NCBI GenBank assembly: GCA_016185065.1
Contig: JACPOL010000008.1
Span: forward strand, 310,001 to 374,000
Origin: Chlamydiales bacterium
Lineage (GTDB): Bacteria; Chlamydiota; Chlamydiia; Chlamydiales; Rhabdochlamydiaceae
DNA: 64,000 bases
Direction of reading: 5' to 3'
The notes beneath the pieces are model-generated. The model saw only the letters and a list, made by a program, of their open reading frames with translations, was not told the origin of the DNA and made no database searches. Each line of letters opens with the position of its first letter. The first letter of the stretch is position 1. The position numbers and the translations under genes were made by a program. Positions 24,170 through 32,635 of this stretch are shown one piece after another.

Positions 24170-25738
24170 TTACACTACAGAAGCTAGAGCCTGGTTAGTA
24201 TCGAACTGAGGAAGAGGAACAACCCTCCCCTCAAGACCAAGAGCTCTCTTCTGATGCGCGTTCACAGCATGCCAGCTCTTCGCATTCACCGAGAGCCAGA
24301 TCAGCCCGATAGCAATCGCTCCAAGAAGCGGCACAATCCCCAGTGAAAGAACGCTTGCAAGAACGATCCCTGCAGCGCATGAGAGAGCACCCACAGCTGT
24401 GCTAATTTTGAGCATCGTAGTGTCATACTTGCCCGGAGCCACATCTTTGAGGCTCTGATGCAGACGGTAGCCGTCGAGAACCGTCATCAAGACAGTTACG
24501 ATGACGAAGGCTGCCATGATGATAATTGGACCAAGCGGGCCAAGGGCGATAAATCCTAAAACTGTTGCGACGATCCCCACGATACAAGCAACCATGTAGC
24601 CCGCATTCATCAGGATGCTCTTATCCAGAGCCCCTTCCATCTCTGTAACCAGAGGGTCGATCATTCCCAAGAGATCTTTTGCCTTTTGGATCGCCTCTTT
24701 GTCGCCTTCTGCAACTCGTTTAGAGAGCAGCTCGCCCTCATGAATTAAATCGTTTTTAACCGCGAGAAACTTTTGAGCCATAGCTCCACCCACGAGATTA
24801 GATAGCTTTAATTCAGATCTTGCTGCTGCTTTCTGCTGAAGTAACGCTGCTCCCTCCAGCTCCAAGTAGGTAGAGAGGTAAGAAGCAGGATCTTCTTCTG
24901 CTGCTGCTTCCATCGCAAGCATCTCCATTGCAATTGCGCGGTACTCTTTCTCTGTTAACGTGTCTTTTATCGCCGCTTTAATCGCCTTTATTCGATTTGA
25001 AAGAGCCTCATTTCGCTTCTCTTTATCAGTTGCGATAACCTCTTCCACTCCGGTGTACTTCTCCAGGAAGCGGACGCGTTCAACTAGATCTTTATCTTTC
25101 ATAGTCGTCAGTAGCTCTGTGCGGAAGTTCGACGCATTGCGAATCTCCATTGCACACACCACAGCGAGAAGCAGGTAGAAGAATCCCCAGATCGCACCAC
25201 CTACCGCTGAGACAACATTAGTTATACGTCCAAGAAGAGTTGGAGCTGCAGGAGTAGTATCCACCTTTTTTATCACACAGGCGAGAGCAAGACCCCTCAC
25301 CCCGATATAAGATGTACCACCGACGGCCTGAACTACGCATCTTGCAGCATCGACCTTAGCGACCTGAGCACCTTCAGCATAGCCCACATCTTCTGCGGCA
25401 GCTATACGTCCTTTAGCCCTGATGAAGCCATCGACTGCAAGCGGAGCATTAAGCGTTGTAGAAAAACCTATCGTCGCATCGAGCGCATCGCATCCCAGCG
25501 GATTACGGATAAGATAGGAGACGTCCGTTGCAATGTCAGTAGTTGGGCCTGCTAGGCCGATATATCGTACGTTATTTGAGGACAAAGCACAGCGCACCGT
25601 CGGATTCGGCAAAGCCCCAAGCAGAGCCTGCGCATAAGCTTGAATATGCCCGCGGCTCGCTCTCAACTCGGCAAAATCCTTCCCTAAGGAGACTTGAGCA
25701 GTTGGGCTATCCTGGCGACAGATACTGGGTGTACTCAT
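24170..25738 (-). CDS. Large multi-helix membrane protein with coiled-coil middle, effector-like
   Basis: 522 residues from the ATG at 25736-25738. A TTG seven codons upstream is possible, but GGTG just before the ATG favours the shorter form. Layout: N-terminal domain (about 1-170), a hydrophobic pair (about 170-200), a long charged helical region (205-370, rich in Glu, Lys and Ala), then four hydrophobic helices (about 385-490) and a short tail. It shares plan and the PGKYD motif with the gene downstream. No signal peptide and no known domain recognised. The 169 bases upstream are AT-rich and hold a good promoter. Candidate Inc-like or T3SS-secreted membrane protein; unproven. Confidence 0.7.
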   Translation of the reverse strand: MSTPSICRQDSPTAQVSLGKDFAELRASRGHIQAYAQALLGALPNPTVRCALSSNNVRYIGLAGPTTDIATDVSYLIRNPLGCDALDATIGFSTTLNAPLAVDGFIRAKGRIAAAEDVGYAEGAQVAKVDAARCVVQAVGGTSYIGVRGLALACVIKKVDTTPAAPTLLGRITNVVSAVGGAIWGFFYLLLAVVCAMEIRNASNFRTELLTTMKDKDLVERVRFLEKYTGVEEVIATDKEKRNEALSNRIKAIKAAIKDTLTEKEYRAIAMEMLAMEAAAEEDPASYLSTYLELEGAALLQQKAAARSELKLSNLVGGAMAQKFLAVKNDLIHEGELLSKRVAEGDKEAIQKAKDLLGMIDPLVTEMEGALDKSILMNAGYMVACIVGIVATVLGFIALGPLGPIIIMAAFVIVTVLMTVLDGYRLHQSLKDVAPGKYDTTMLKISTAVGALSCAAGIVLASVLSLGIVPLLGAIAIGLIWLSVNAKSWHAVNAHQKRALGLEGRVVPLPQFDTNQALASVV

Positions 25739-25779
25739 ACAAGCACCATTATTAATCAATTTTGTTAAAAATCATTCTG

Positions 25780-25808
25780 ATTATACATTAAAACTAATTT
25801 TATGTAAC
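25780..25808 (-). promoter_or_regulatory. Promoter of the 522-residue membrane protein
   Basis: On the minus strand: GTTACA, a 17-base spacer and TATAAT (25780-25785). The leader is about 35-40 bases and AT-rich. Confidence 0.5.
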
Positions 25809-25901
25809 AATTAATTTTTGAATATTTAACAAAACACTAACAATAAGCGGGTTGCACAGAAAATAATTCTATAACAGATTGATTCTAAGAAGCTTATCTT
25901 T

Positions 25902-25928
25902 CTTTGATTGAGCGAAGCGAAATCAAAG
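25902..25928. repeat. Short palindrome from the GGAGTGCGG family
   Basis: CTTTGATT - GAGCGAAGCGA - AATCAAAG. This equals the outer 23 bases of the arm at 1477-1499 closed on itself, so it looks like an internal deletion product of the longer element. It lies directly after the adk stop. Confidence 0.65.
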
Positions 25929-25932
25929 AGTA

Positions 25933-26562
25933 TTACTCTTCGCTGTGGCTGAGGAGGCCGCAGAGCTTCACGAGCACATCCCGAAAGACTTCGAGCGGCC
26001 GCTGGTCTGCGTTAAAGCGAGAGATCAGCTCTTTTGGATAGCGCTCCAAAAGCTTAATCGTCTCTTTCTCATAGACCTGCATACGAGTTCTAAGCACCTT
26101 ATCATCCGCATCATCCATGCGGCGCTCGATGATCGCCCTTCTCTGGATGCGCTTGATTAGCGCCTCATAATTGCCCGTATCCAGCACGATGATGTGCATG
26201 ATCTTGATATGAGGAGCAAACAGCTCCGTCTGGTGCGAAGTGCGAGGCACTCCGTCTAGCAGCAGAAACTGCTGGTGAGGGAAGTAGCGGTTGGTGGCGA
26301 TTAGCCCCTCTACGTAGTGGCGCCAGATCTGAAGAGTAACCTCGTCAGGCACCAGGTGCCCCTTGCTAGCATAGGTGTGAAAGAGCTTCCCGGCGGGAGA
26401 CTCGGGTGCTAGGCCCCTAAAAATATCCCCTGAAGAGAGGTGAAAATGGTTGCCCGCGCTGCTTAGAAACTTGCCCAGAGTCCCCTTTCCAGAGCCTGGA
26501 GGTCCAAAAATTAGAATACTGCGAAATGGCTGGTGCACATCTTCAATGAGTGGAGCGGACAT
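25933..26562 (-). CDS. adk: Adenylate kinase
   Basis: 209 residues, the normal size. The P-loop GPPGSGKGT is at 20-28. LSSGDIFRGLAPESPAG forms the NMP-binding region, VPDEVTLQIW follows, and LLLDGVPRTSHQTELF is the DGFPR-type motif with Val in place of Phe. The lid is the short form without zinc Cys (IQRRAIIERRMDDADDKVLRTRMQVYEKET). It interconverts ATP, AMP and ADP. The N-terminal 14-residue extension and the Phe-to-Val change are mild oddities. It sits alone in the accessory block. Confidence 0.9.
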   Translation of the reverse strand: MSAPLIEDVHQPFRSILIFGPPGSGKGTLGKFLSSAGNHFHLSSGDIFRGLAPESPAGKLFHTYASKGHLVPDEVTLQIWRHYVEGLIATNRYFPHQQFLLLDGVPRTSHQTELFAPHIKIMHIIVLDTGNYEALIKRIQRRAIIERRMDDADDKVLRTRMQVYEKETIKLLERYPKELISRFNADQRPLEVFRDVLVKLCGLLSHSEE

Positions 26563-26680
26563 GGAAGGATCTCTCTAACAATGTTGTAAAGAATAGACAT
26601 TCAACGCCTTCAATTGATTATTGTAAAGACCCTCGTCTATCCATCTTACAATCAACAACTTGCAAGTTAGTAATAAATTG

Positions 26681-26709
26681 TTGAATTTAAACAACAAATT
26701 ACATACAAT
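26681..26709 (+). promoter_or_regulatory. Promoter of the 258-residue Ser/Ala-rich protein
   Basis: TTGAAT (26681-26686), a 17-base spacer and TACAAT (26704-26709). The leader is about 23 bases, AT-rich and without a Shine-Dalgarno. Confidence 0.55.
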
Positions 26710-26738
26710 TTATTTAATTTTTAACCAAAATACATACT

Positions 26739-27515
26739 ATGACAAATACAATAAACTTCGGAAAAATAAACTTAGGTACAGACAAGTTGTTTGAACTCGT
26801 CGTCACCGTTGAAGGTGCCGGAGAGGTCGATCTAGAAAAGATCAAAACCGCGGCGATCAGACACTTTACTGCCATGGCAACTTCGCATATCAGCCGACGC
26901 AGCCAAGCCCCTTCGCTTGCCGATGCTCAATTCTCTAAAATTGGAGCTCAATTCGGAAGCACCCCTCCAGAAGCGCACAACGATCAAGAGAGAACAGACT
27001 GGGAAGAGTTCGAAAGACTCATCCTACAAACTGCTAGCCATAGCTCACGCAGCCAAAGAGCCTCAGTAAGCTCTCAAACATCCCCAAGAAGAGCCCCCAC
27101 TGTTGAAGTTCTTTCCGGTGATGATTTAAGTGATGCAGAAGAGCCTGTTCGCAGCGCATCTGCAGCAGCTGCTTCGGGAAGCGGCTCCCCTGCCGCCCAA
27201 CCTACTGCTCTCGCACGCGCCACTCTTAAACCCCTTAGCGACCGTGTTTCTCAGGCAGCCCACTCAATGAGTACGGAAACAAGGCGCTGGGAGAGATTTA
27301 AGGGGTATTATAGCCAGATCCAAACACCAGCCCAGCTCGAAGCCCTCATCCAAAGATTGGGGCAACACGAGGATGCGGCAGTATTAAAGTGGGTTCATGG
27401 AGTCTATAAAAAGAAACGTGGAGCAGACCTCCGCAAGATGCTCGATATACATATCGCCCATCGCGAGGCGCAAAACGCTGAAAATCAGAGAAAAAACAAA
27501 AAATTTACAAACTAG
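26739..27515 (+). CDS. Orphan protein with disordered Ser/Ala/Pro linker (candidate effector)
   Basis: 258 residues, not recognised. The N-terminal part (about 1-95) looks folded, with NTINFGKINLGTDKLFELVVTVEG suggesting beta-strands. A low-complexity Ser/Ala/Pro/Arg region (about 97-165) follows, then a helical, basic C-terminal domain (about 170-258, with WERFKGYYSQIQTPAQLEALIQRL and KKKRGADLRKML). No signal peptide or membrane helix. The disordered linker, AT-rich leader and strong promoter resemble those of the other orphan genes here and fit a secreted effector, but function is unknown. Confidence 0.65.
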   Translation: MTNTINFGKINLGTDKLFELVVTVEGAGEVDLEKIKTAAIRHFTAMATSHISRRSQAPSLADAQFSKIGAQFGSTPPEAHNDQERTDWEEFERLILQTASHSSRSQRASVSSQTSPRRAPTVEVLSGDDLSDAEEPVRSASAAAASGSGSPAAQPTALARATLKPLSDRVSQAAHSMSTETRRWERFKGYYSQIQTPAQLEALIQRLGQHEDAAVLKWVHGVYKKKRGADLRKMLDIHIAHREAQNAENQRKNKKFTN

Positions 27516-27526
27516 TTAATAAAACC

Positions 27527-27556
27527 TTTACTTATATTATATAATAATAATATAAT
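27527..27556 (+). promoter_or_regulatory. Promoter of the 366-residue protein
   Basis: TTTACT (27527-27532), an 18-base spacer and TATAAT (27551-27556). The leader of about 75 bases contains a small hairpin (AACAGAAAAGACTGTT) and a true Shine-Dalgarno (AGGAG) before the ATG at 27637. Confidence 0.55.
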
Positions 27557-27636
27557 TATACCATGTTTAACAGAAAAGACTGTTAAAGAAGAACAGAAAA
27601 ATAATTACGTAATAAAAATATCAGGAGATAAAAACT

Positions 27637-28737
27637 ATGTCACTCGAATCAACAAAATCAGCAGCAGCATCAATGGACTTGGATCTATCTATGCTCCCAA
27701 GACTTGCTCAATCAGAGCGCATCTACAACCGCTTCGTGCAACCAGTTGCGACGAAAGCAGTATTGGCAGTAAACAGCGCAGCAGGAAAAGAGTTAATCGA
27801 AGTAACAGTTCCAACCACGATTCTTAGCTTCGGTCAAAAGATGACCCGCGCTCTAGAAACAAGACTAGTTAACCAGCCTGCCGCACTCGGAGAAGATGCA
27901 GGAAAACTGCAAACTTTCGGCCACAAAATTCACGAGATGATGGCTGATTCCGATGCAGTTGCTGTAGACGTTTCTACTGCGGTTAACTTTGTTTTCCTCG
28001 CAGTTAAAAAGTTTGCCAACTTCCTCGCTCCTGCTTATCTCGGCGCAGATCTTGCAGCCTCATTTGTAGTGGGCGTTGCTAACGCAATCGTAACTCCTAT
28101 CGTACGTGGTGCTGTAGGTACAGTAGCATTTACTCTTCTCTTAGTCTGGAACATCCTGAAGCTCATCGCTAAAGCGCTAGGCGCAGTGGCGCTTGGAATC
28201 TACAGCCTCATCTGCCTAATCTGCAGAGGAATCCACAACATCTGCAGAGCTATCGCAGGTAGCGCTGAGAAAGAGAGCATGGCAATGTCTCAAGTAGTAC
28301 AGGCTCTACGAATCGCAACTGCAGAAGAGCAAGAAGAACCTTCAAACGAAGAGATTCTCGCTCTGATTCCTAACGTTGATGGTGGACAGAAAGCCGTCAT
28401 CGAGCGCGCACTCAACGGTGCAACTCGTGCTGGAAACGCACAGCTAGTCGAGCTTTGCAACAGCTTGCTAACTTCTCTAAAGCCTGCAAAAGCAGCAGCC
28501 CCTGTATCAGTAGGTACAGATCTTCTGGATCTTGCGGCTGATTATGACTCTCCTGTAGCAGCAAGCGCCGGATTAAGCATATCTTGCGCAGGCCAAGGAA
28601 CTCAAGCAGAAGGTCCTAAAAGACCAGCAATCGGTTCTCCAAGACCAGCAGCTGGTGCAGCAGTTAAGGCAGCAGAGCCTTTCGTGTTCTTCCGCCCTGC
28701 AACTAAACCAGCGGCGGCAGCAGCGTCAGCTGTTTAA
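27637..28737 (+). CDS. Orphan protein with central hydrophobic lobe (Inc-like candidate)
   Basis: 366 residues, not recognised. Residues 1-105 are helical and polar, residues about 108-210 hold a long hydrophobic lobe (FVFLAVKKFANFLAPAYLG, VVGVANAIVTPIV, FTLLLVWNILKLIAKALG, IYSLICLICRGIHNICRAI), and residues 215-366 form a helical then Ala/Pro-rich tail. A closely spaced set of hydrophobic helices without signal peptide is what chlamydial Inc proteins show; assignment is inference. It has its own promoter, an AGGAG ribosome site eight bases from the ATG and a textbook terminator, so it is a complete monocistronic unit, and its codons look well used. Confidence 0.7.
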   Translation: MSLESTKSAAASMDLDLSMLPRLAQSERIYNRFVQPVATKAVLAVNSAAGKELIEVTVPTTILSFGQKMTRALETRLVNQPAALGEDAGKLQTFGHKIHEMMADSDAVAVDVSTAVNFVFLAVKKFANFLAPAYLGADLAASFVVGVANAIVTPIVRGAVGTVAFTLLLVWNILKLIAKALGAVALGIYSLICLICRGIHNICRAIAGSAEKESMAMSQVVQALRIATAEEQEEPSNEEILALIPNVDGGQKAVIERALNGATRAGNAQLVELCNSLLTSLKPAKAAAPVSVGTDLLDLAADYDSPVAASAGLSISCAGQGTQAEGPKRPAIGSPRPAAGAAVKAAEPFVFFRPATKPAAAAASAV

Positions 28738-28761
28738 TTAGCTGAGGTTTGCTAAAAACGG

Positions 28762-28796
28762 AGTCCATGCTCGAAAGAGCATGGACTTTTTTTATT
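28762..28796 (+). terminator. Intrinsic terminator
   Basis: An 11-base-pair stem AGTCCATGCTC - GAAA - GAGCATGGACT is followed by TTTTTTT. A classic rho-independent terminator about 25 bases after the 366-residue gene. Confidence 0.92.
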
Positions 28797-28876
28797 TCTA
28801 AATATAAAAAAATTTTTAACACCCTTCCTTTTTATCTCTAGATTTGCTACATTGCACCCTCATTTACCGAGGTAGT

Positions 28877-29140
28877 ATGGCAAAACTCATTTTTAAACCT
28901 ACTGGCGAAGAGAAGGAGATCGAAGACGACTCTCCCCTGCAGCAGATATGCGAAGAGGCTGGCGTTCCTTTTGCATGCACAGAAGGGGTATGCGGCACCT
29001 GTGTAATCGAGGTAGAAGAGGGGATGGAAAACCTCTCCGACTTCACACAGGAAGAGCGCGATTTTCTGGGTGAGCCAAATAAAGAGCGGCTAGCTTGCCA
29101 GTGCAAGATTAAGTGCGGCACCGTAAAAATTAACTTTTAA
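28877..29140 (+). CDS. 2Fe-2S ferredoxin
   Basis: 87 residues from the ATG at 28877, preceded by GAGGTAG; an upstream in-frame start at 28844 is unlikely. Cluster ligands are visible at Cys34, Cys39 and Cys42 (ACTEGVCGTC), with Cys74 or Cys76 as the fourth. The surrounding VPFACTEGVCGTCVIEVEEG and NLSDFTQEERDFLG are typical of adrenodoxin/plant-type small ferredoxins in Chlamydiae (CT059). It carries single electrons, possibly for Fe-S cluster assembly, since an A-type carrier fusion follows 15 bases downstream on the same strand. Confidence 0.88.
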   Translation: MAKLIFKPTGEEKEIEDDSPLQQICEEAGVPFACTEGVCGTCVIEVEEGMENLSDFTQEERDFLGEPNKERLACQCKIKCGTVKINF

Positions 29141-29154
29141 AGAGGAAAGAAACC

Positions 29155-29727
29155 ATGAAAGAAACAGCAAAAGATCTAATTCATCGCGACATGACCATTG
29201 AGGAGATCTTAGGTGGCTTTCCTCAAAAGAGCCAGAAGCTTGCACAAGAGATCACAAATGCAGGTCTTCACTGCGTAGGCTGCCAGGCAGCTACTTGGGA
29301 GACTCTCGAAGCGGGTATGCTCGGTCACGGCTTCCCAGAGGAGGCGATCGACCGCCTGGTTCAGCGTCTGAATGATGTTCTCTCAGAGCCTGTGGATCTT
29401 TCTACCATCCGCATGACAAGTCGTGCGGCTGAGAAGTATAAGCAGATTCTGACAGAAGATGGAAAAGCGGGCTGGGGTCTGCGCTTTGGAGACAAAGCAG
29501 CTGGATGCAGCGGCTTTGAATATGTTCTCGACTATTCTGAGAAGGCGAAATCGGATGATGAGACCTTCCACTCAAACGGTGTGGAGATCCACGTCAACCG
29601 CCAGATGGCTTCTCGTCTGCTCGGCTCTGAGATCGACTACGTCGACGGCCTGAACGGCTCCGGCTTTAAGATCACCAATCCGAATGCCAAAGGCTCTTGC
29701 GGCTGCGGCAAGTCCCAAAGCTACTAA
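29155..29727 (+). CDS. DUF1858-HesB/IscA fusion, Fe-S cluster carrier
   Basis: 190 residues. The N-terminal part (about 5-75) is a DUF1858-type domain with DMTIEEILGGFPQ and the Cys pair LHCVGC (Cys40, Cys43). The C-terminal part (about 84-190) is an A-type carrier of the HesB/IscA/ErpA family, with a Cys in AAGCSGFEY and the terminal CGCG pair that bind cluster or iron. The protein likely receives and passes on Fe-S clusters; the N-terminal domain could add a redox disulfide. It lies directly after the ferredoxin gene and is probably in the same transcript, with GAGGAAAG before the ATG. The domain fusion is less common than separate proteins. Confidence 0.85.
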   Translation: MKETAKDLIHRDMTIEEILGGFPQKSQKLAQEITNAGLHCVGCQAATWETLEAGMLGHGFPEEAIDRLVQRLNDVLSEPVDLSTIRMTSRAAEKYKQILTEDGKAGWGLRFGDKAAGCSGFEYVLDYSEKAKSDDETFHSNGVEIHVNRQMASRLLGSEIDYVDGLNGSGFKITNPNAKGSCGCGKSQSY

Positions 29728-29735
29728 CCTTCCGA

Positions 29736-29859
29736 TTTTGGAGTGCGGTGACTCGTCACCGCTTTTCTCGAGATCGACCTGGCGATCTCTCTTTTTTAGA
29801 GAAACATCGTCAAGCCGATGTTAAGAAAAGCGGCGCCGGGTCGCCGCACTCCAAAAAAA
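29736..29859. repeat. Palindrome of the TTGGAGTGCGGCG family
   Basis: Arms at 29736-29768 and 29824-29859 pair with a few mismatches (TTTTGGAGTGCGG... / ...CCGCACTCCAAAA). The internal part has further hairpins (AGAGATCGCC-type). It sits at the convergent junction with lpdA and may terminate both transcripts. A perfect-arm relative lies at 47087-47242. Confidence 0.85.
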
Positions 29860-29866
29860 GAGGACG

Positions 29867-31252
29867 CTACTTGTGGATGGCGCGTTTGTGGAGCGCGAGG
29901 GCTGCCTCTTTGAGCGCCTCTGCGAGTGTGGGGTGGGCGTGCGGCGTATGGGCAATATCCAGCGCGGTTAAGCGCTTCTGGATGGCAACGGCCGCTTGAG
30001 CGATGAGCTCTGAGGCGTGAGCTCCCAGAATATGCACTCCGAGGAGCCTTCCTGTGGAGCTATCGGCGATCATCTTAACGAACCCCTCCTCTTCATGGTT
30101 GCAGCGCGAACGCGAGCAGGCCTTGAAAGAGAAGAGGCCAGAATTCACTGTGAGCCCAAGGCTCTTGGCCTCGGCTTCTGTCATTCCGACAGAGGCGACT
30201 TCAGGATAGGTGTAGACGATGCTGGGAATAGCGAGATACTCGACGCGAGGCTTCTGACCGGCAAGGATCTCCGCAACAGCGATCCCCTCTTCTGAGGCCT
30301 TATGCGCAAGCATGGGGCCATCGATGAGGTCGCCGATTGCGAAGATGGTGGGCTGCGAGGTGCGGAATGAGCCGTTAACTGGAATGAACCCCTTCGGATT
30401 TGGAGTGATGCCGACGCGCTCGAGGCCGAGATTTTGTGTGTAGGGGCGACGGCCGATAGAGACGAGGACAACATCTGCAGAGAGAGTGAGCTTGCTCTTA
30501 TCTGCCTTCTCAATCTGAAGCTCAACTCCCTTGTCTGTGTTCTGACCCGAGACAACCTTACTGCTTAGATGGAACTGCATCCCCTGCTTTGTCAAGCTGT
30601 CTTGAAGGCCTTTAGATAGCATCTCATCGTAAATAGGGCAGATGCGATCCATGAATTCGACAAAGACGACTTCACAACCGAGCCTCTGGTAGACTGAGCC
30701 GAGCTCAACTCCAATCACACCTGCACCGACGACGATCATCTTTTTTGGCACGCGGTCGAGCGCGAGCGCGCCCGTAGAAGAGAGAACCTTCTTCTCATCA
30801 AAGGGAAGAAAGGGAAGAGGTATGGGCTCTGAACCTGTAGCTAGAAGAATATTTTTGGCAGAGAGTGTCTCAGATCCAACCTGTATACTTGTAGGAGTAA
30901 GAAGCGTTGCATGACCAGTAAAAGATAAAATCTTATTCTTTTTAAAAAGAGCTGCGATTCCCTCATTGAAATTGCGGATCACCGTCTCTTTTCTCTGCAT
31001 CGCGACGCCAAAATCAAAGAGGAGCTTCTCTCCGCGGATTCCAAGCTCCTTCCCCTCATGCAGAAGCTTCCAGAAGAGTTCTGTCGAGTGAAGCAGCGTC
31101 TTCGATGGAATGCAGCCGACGTTTAGGCAGGTGCCTCCAAGCGCAGCATTTTTATCGATGCAGGCGGTTTTTAGGCCGAGCTGAGCCGCGCGAATGGCAG
31201 CGACGTAGCCGCCAGGTCCCGAGCCGATAACGATGAGATCAAAAGGGTCCAT
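29867..31252 (-). CDS. lpdA: Dihydrolipoamide dehydrogenase
   Basis: 461 residues, the usual length. FAD-binding GSGPGGYVAA is near the start, the redox disulfide is GGTCLNVGCIPSK (Cys42/Cys47), the NAD-binding motif GAGVIGVELGSVYQRLG follows in the middle, and the C-terminal interface motif HAHPTLAEA supplies the catalytic His-Glu pair. As E3 it reoxidises lipoyl groups of the dehydrogenase complexes. It lies downstream of sucB on the same strand, with a MITE-like palindrome in between whose tip provides the ATG. The arrangement sucA-sucB-lpdA suggests it serves the 2-oxoglutarate dehydrogenase complex. Confidence 0.96.
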   Translation of the reverse strand: MDPFDLIVIGSGPGGYVAAIRAAQLGLKTACIDKNAALGGTCLNVGCIPSKTLLHSTELFWKLLHEGKELGIRGEKLLFDFGVAMQRKETVIRNFNEGIAALFKKNKILSFTGHATLLTPTSIQVGSETLSAKNILLATGSEPIPLPFLPFDEKKVLSSTGALALDRVPKKMIVVGAGVIGVELGSVYQRLGCEVVFVEFMDRICPIYDEMLSKGLQDSLTKQGMQFHLSSKVVSGQNTDKGVELQIEKADKSKLTLSADVVLVSIGRRPYTQNLGLERVGITPNPKGFIPVNGSFRTSQPTIFAIGDLIDGPMLAHKASEEGIAVAEILAGQKPRVEYLAIPSIVYTYPEVASVGMTEAEAKSLGLTVNSGLFSFKACSRSRCNHEEEGFVKMIADSSTGRLLGVHILGAHASELIAQAAVAIQKRLTALDIAHTPHAHPTLAEALKEAALALHKRAIHK

Positions 31253-31415
31253 GAACCTATCCGCAAATTATGAGTTTTTGAGTTTTGATGGATTTTTCGT
31301 CAGATTTTTGTGCTGCTTCGCAGGACATACTTAAATAAGTAGGCCAAGAAGCAGCACAAGAATATGGCGAAAAAGACGCAAAAGGCAAAAATTTAGAGTT
31401 TGCGGATAGGTTCAT
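31251..31415. repeat. MITE-like palindrome between sucB and lpdA
   Basis: Tips ATGAACCTATCCGCAAA and TTTGCGGATAGGTTCAT are perfect 17-base inverted repeats. The inner sequence is also near-palindromic (TTTTTCG..., TTGTGCTGCTTC on one side and its complement on the other). It occupies the whole gap between sucB and lpdA, and the lpdA start codon lies at its edge. Confidence 0.85.
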
Positions 31416-31424
31416 ACCCAGCTC

Positions 31425-32573
31425 CTACAGTTCGAGGAGGAGACGTGCAGGATCCTCCAGAGTCTGTTTAAGTTGTACGAGGAAGAGAACAGCCTCTCTT
31501 CCATCGATGATTCTATGGTCGTAACTGAGTGCAACATACATCATCGGGCGGATGACGATCTGATCGTTAACTACCACGGGTCTTTTGACAATCGTGTGCA
31601 TTCCGAGAATTGCGCTCTGAGGCGGATTGAGAATGGGCGTAGAAAGGAGCGAGCCGAAGACTCCTCCATTCGTTACAGTAAAACTTCCTCCACGCAGATC
31701 ATCCACAGAGATAGTACCGCTACGCGCCTTCTTCGCAAACTCTTCAAGGTTCTTTTCCACGCCGCCGAAGGAGAGCTTATCGCAGCCGCGGATGACGGGC
31801 ACCATCAACCCCTTTTCGCTTGAAACAGCAACACCGATATCGTAGGTCTGGAAGGTGACGATCTCATCTCCATCGATCATCGCATTGACCTGCGGAATCG
31901 CCTTTAGCGCGTGCACCACCGCTTTGATGAAGAAGGACATGAAGCCCAGCTTCACGCCATAGCGAGCTGTAAAACTATCCTTCTCCCTTGCCCGGATCTC
32001 CATGATCTGTGTCATGTCGATCTCATTGAAGGTAGTGAGCATCGCGGTCGTGTTCTTCGCTTCCACAAGCCTCTGCGCGATCACTTTGCGCAAGTTGCTC
32101 ATCTTCTTTCTTGTCGCAACGCCCTCTTCAGTTACGATGCGCGGAGCGGGCGCTGGTGTAAACGACGGAGTTGAAGCTGGCGCAGGAGCTGGTGTCTTCA
32201 ATTCATTTACAAAATCTTGAGCCATGATGCGCGAAGAGGGGCCTTCAGGTGAGGCTTTAGGTGCAGGAGCAGGTGCTGCCGCAGCTTTTGGAGCTTCCGC
32301 TTTCGGAGCAGAAGGAGCTTGTGCAGCTTCACCTTTTGCATCGGTGTCGACGTAGCCAATCACATCGCCAATTTTGACAGTCTGTCCTGCCGAGACAGTA
32401 AATGTAACTGCACCAGCAGCAGGAGCGTAGAGCACCTGATTGACCTTATCGGTTTCGAGCTCCAGAATCTCCTCATCCGCCTTCACATAACTTCCTGTCG
32501 GCTTCAGAATATTGCTAACGATCGCCTCATTCACCGACTCTCCCATCGCGGGAATCTTGATCTCTTTTTTCAT
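31425..32573 (-). CDS. sucB: 2-oxoglutarate dehydrogenase E2, dihydrolipoamide succinyltransferase
   Basis: 382 residues. The lipoyl domain (1-75) carries the lipoylated Lys43 in ELETDKVNQ. An Ala/Pro-rich linker, a short peripheral subunit-binding domain (about 110-130, [13 protein letters not shown]) and the catalytic domain follow, with the active-site [16 protein letters not shown] near the C-terminus. All catalytic features are intact. The binding domain is short, as in other chlamydial forms. It transfers succinyl groups to CoA. Upstream, a 532-bp palindromic element separates it from sucA. Confidence 0.95.
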   Translation of the reverse strand: MKKEIKIPAMGESVNEAIVSNILKPTGSYVKADEEILELETDKVNQVLYAPAAGAVTFTVSAGQTVKIGDVIGYVDTDAKGEAAQAPSAPKAEAPKAAAAPAPAPKASPEGPSSRIMAQDFVNELKTPAPAPASTPSFTPAPAPRIVTEEGVATRKKMSNLRKVIAQRLVEAKNTTAMLTTFNEIDMTQIMEIRAREKDSFTARYGVKLGFMSFFIKAVVHALKAIPQVNAMIDGDEIVTFQTYDIGVAVSSEKGLMVPVIRGCDKLSFGGVEKNLEEFAKKARSGTISVDDLRGGSFTVTNGGVFGSLLSTPILNPPQSAILGMHTIVKRPVVVNDQIVIRPMMYVALSYDHRIIDGREAVLFLVQLKQTLEDPARLLLEL

Positions 32574-32635
32574 TTTCTACCTTTATTTTGCTTTTTATAG
32601 TTTTTAGATTTTTTATTATAATAAATTGACAGGAT

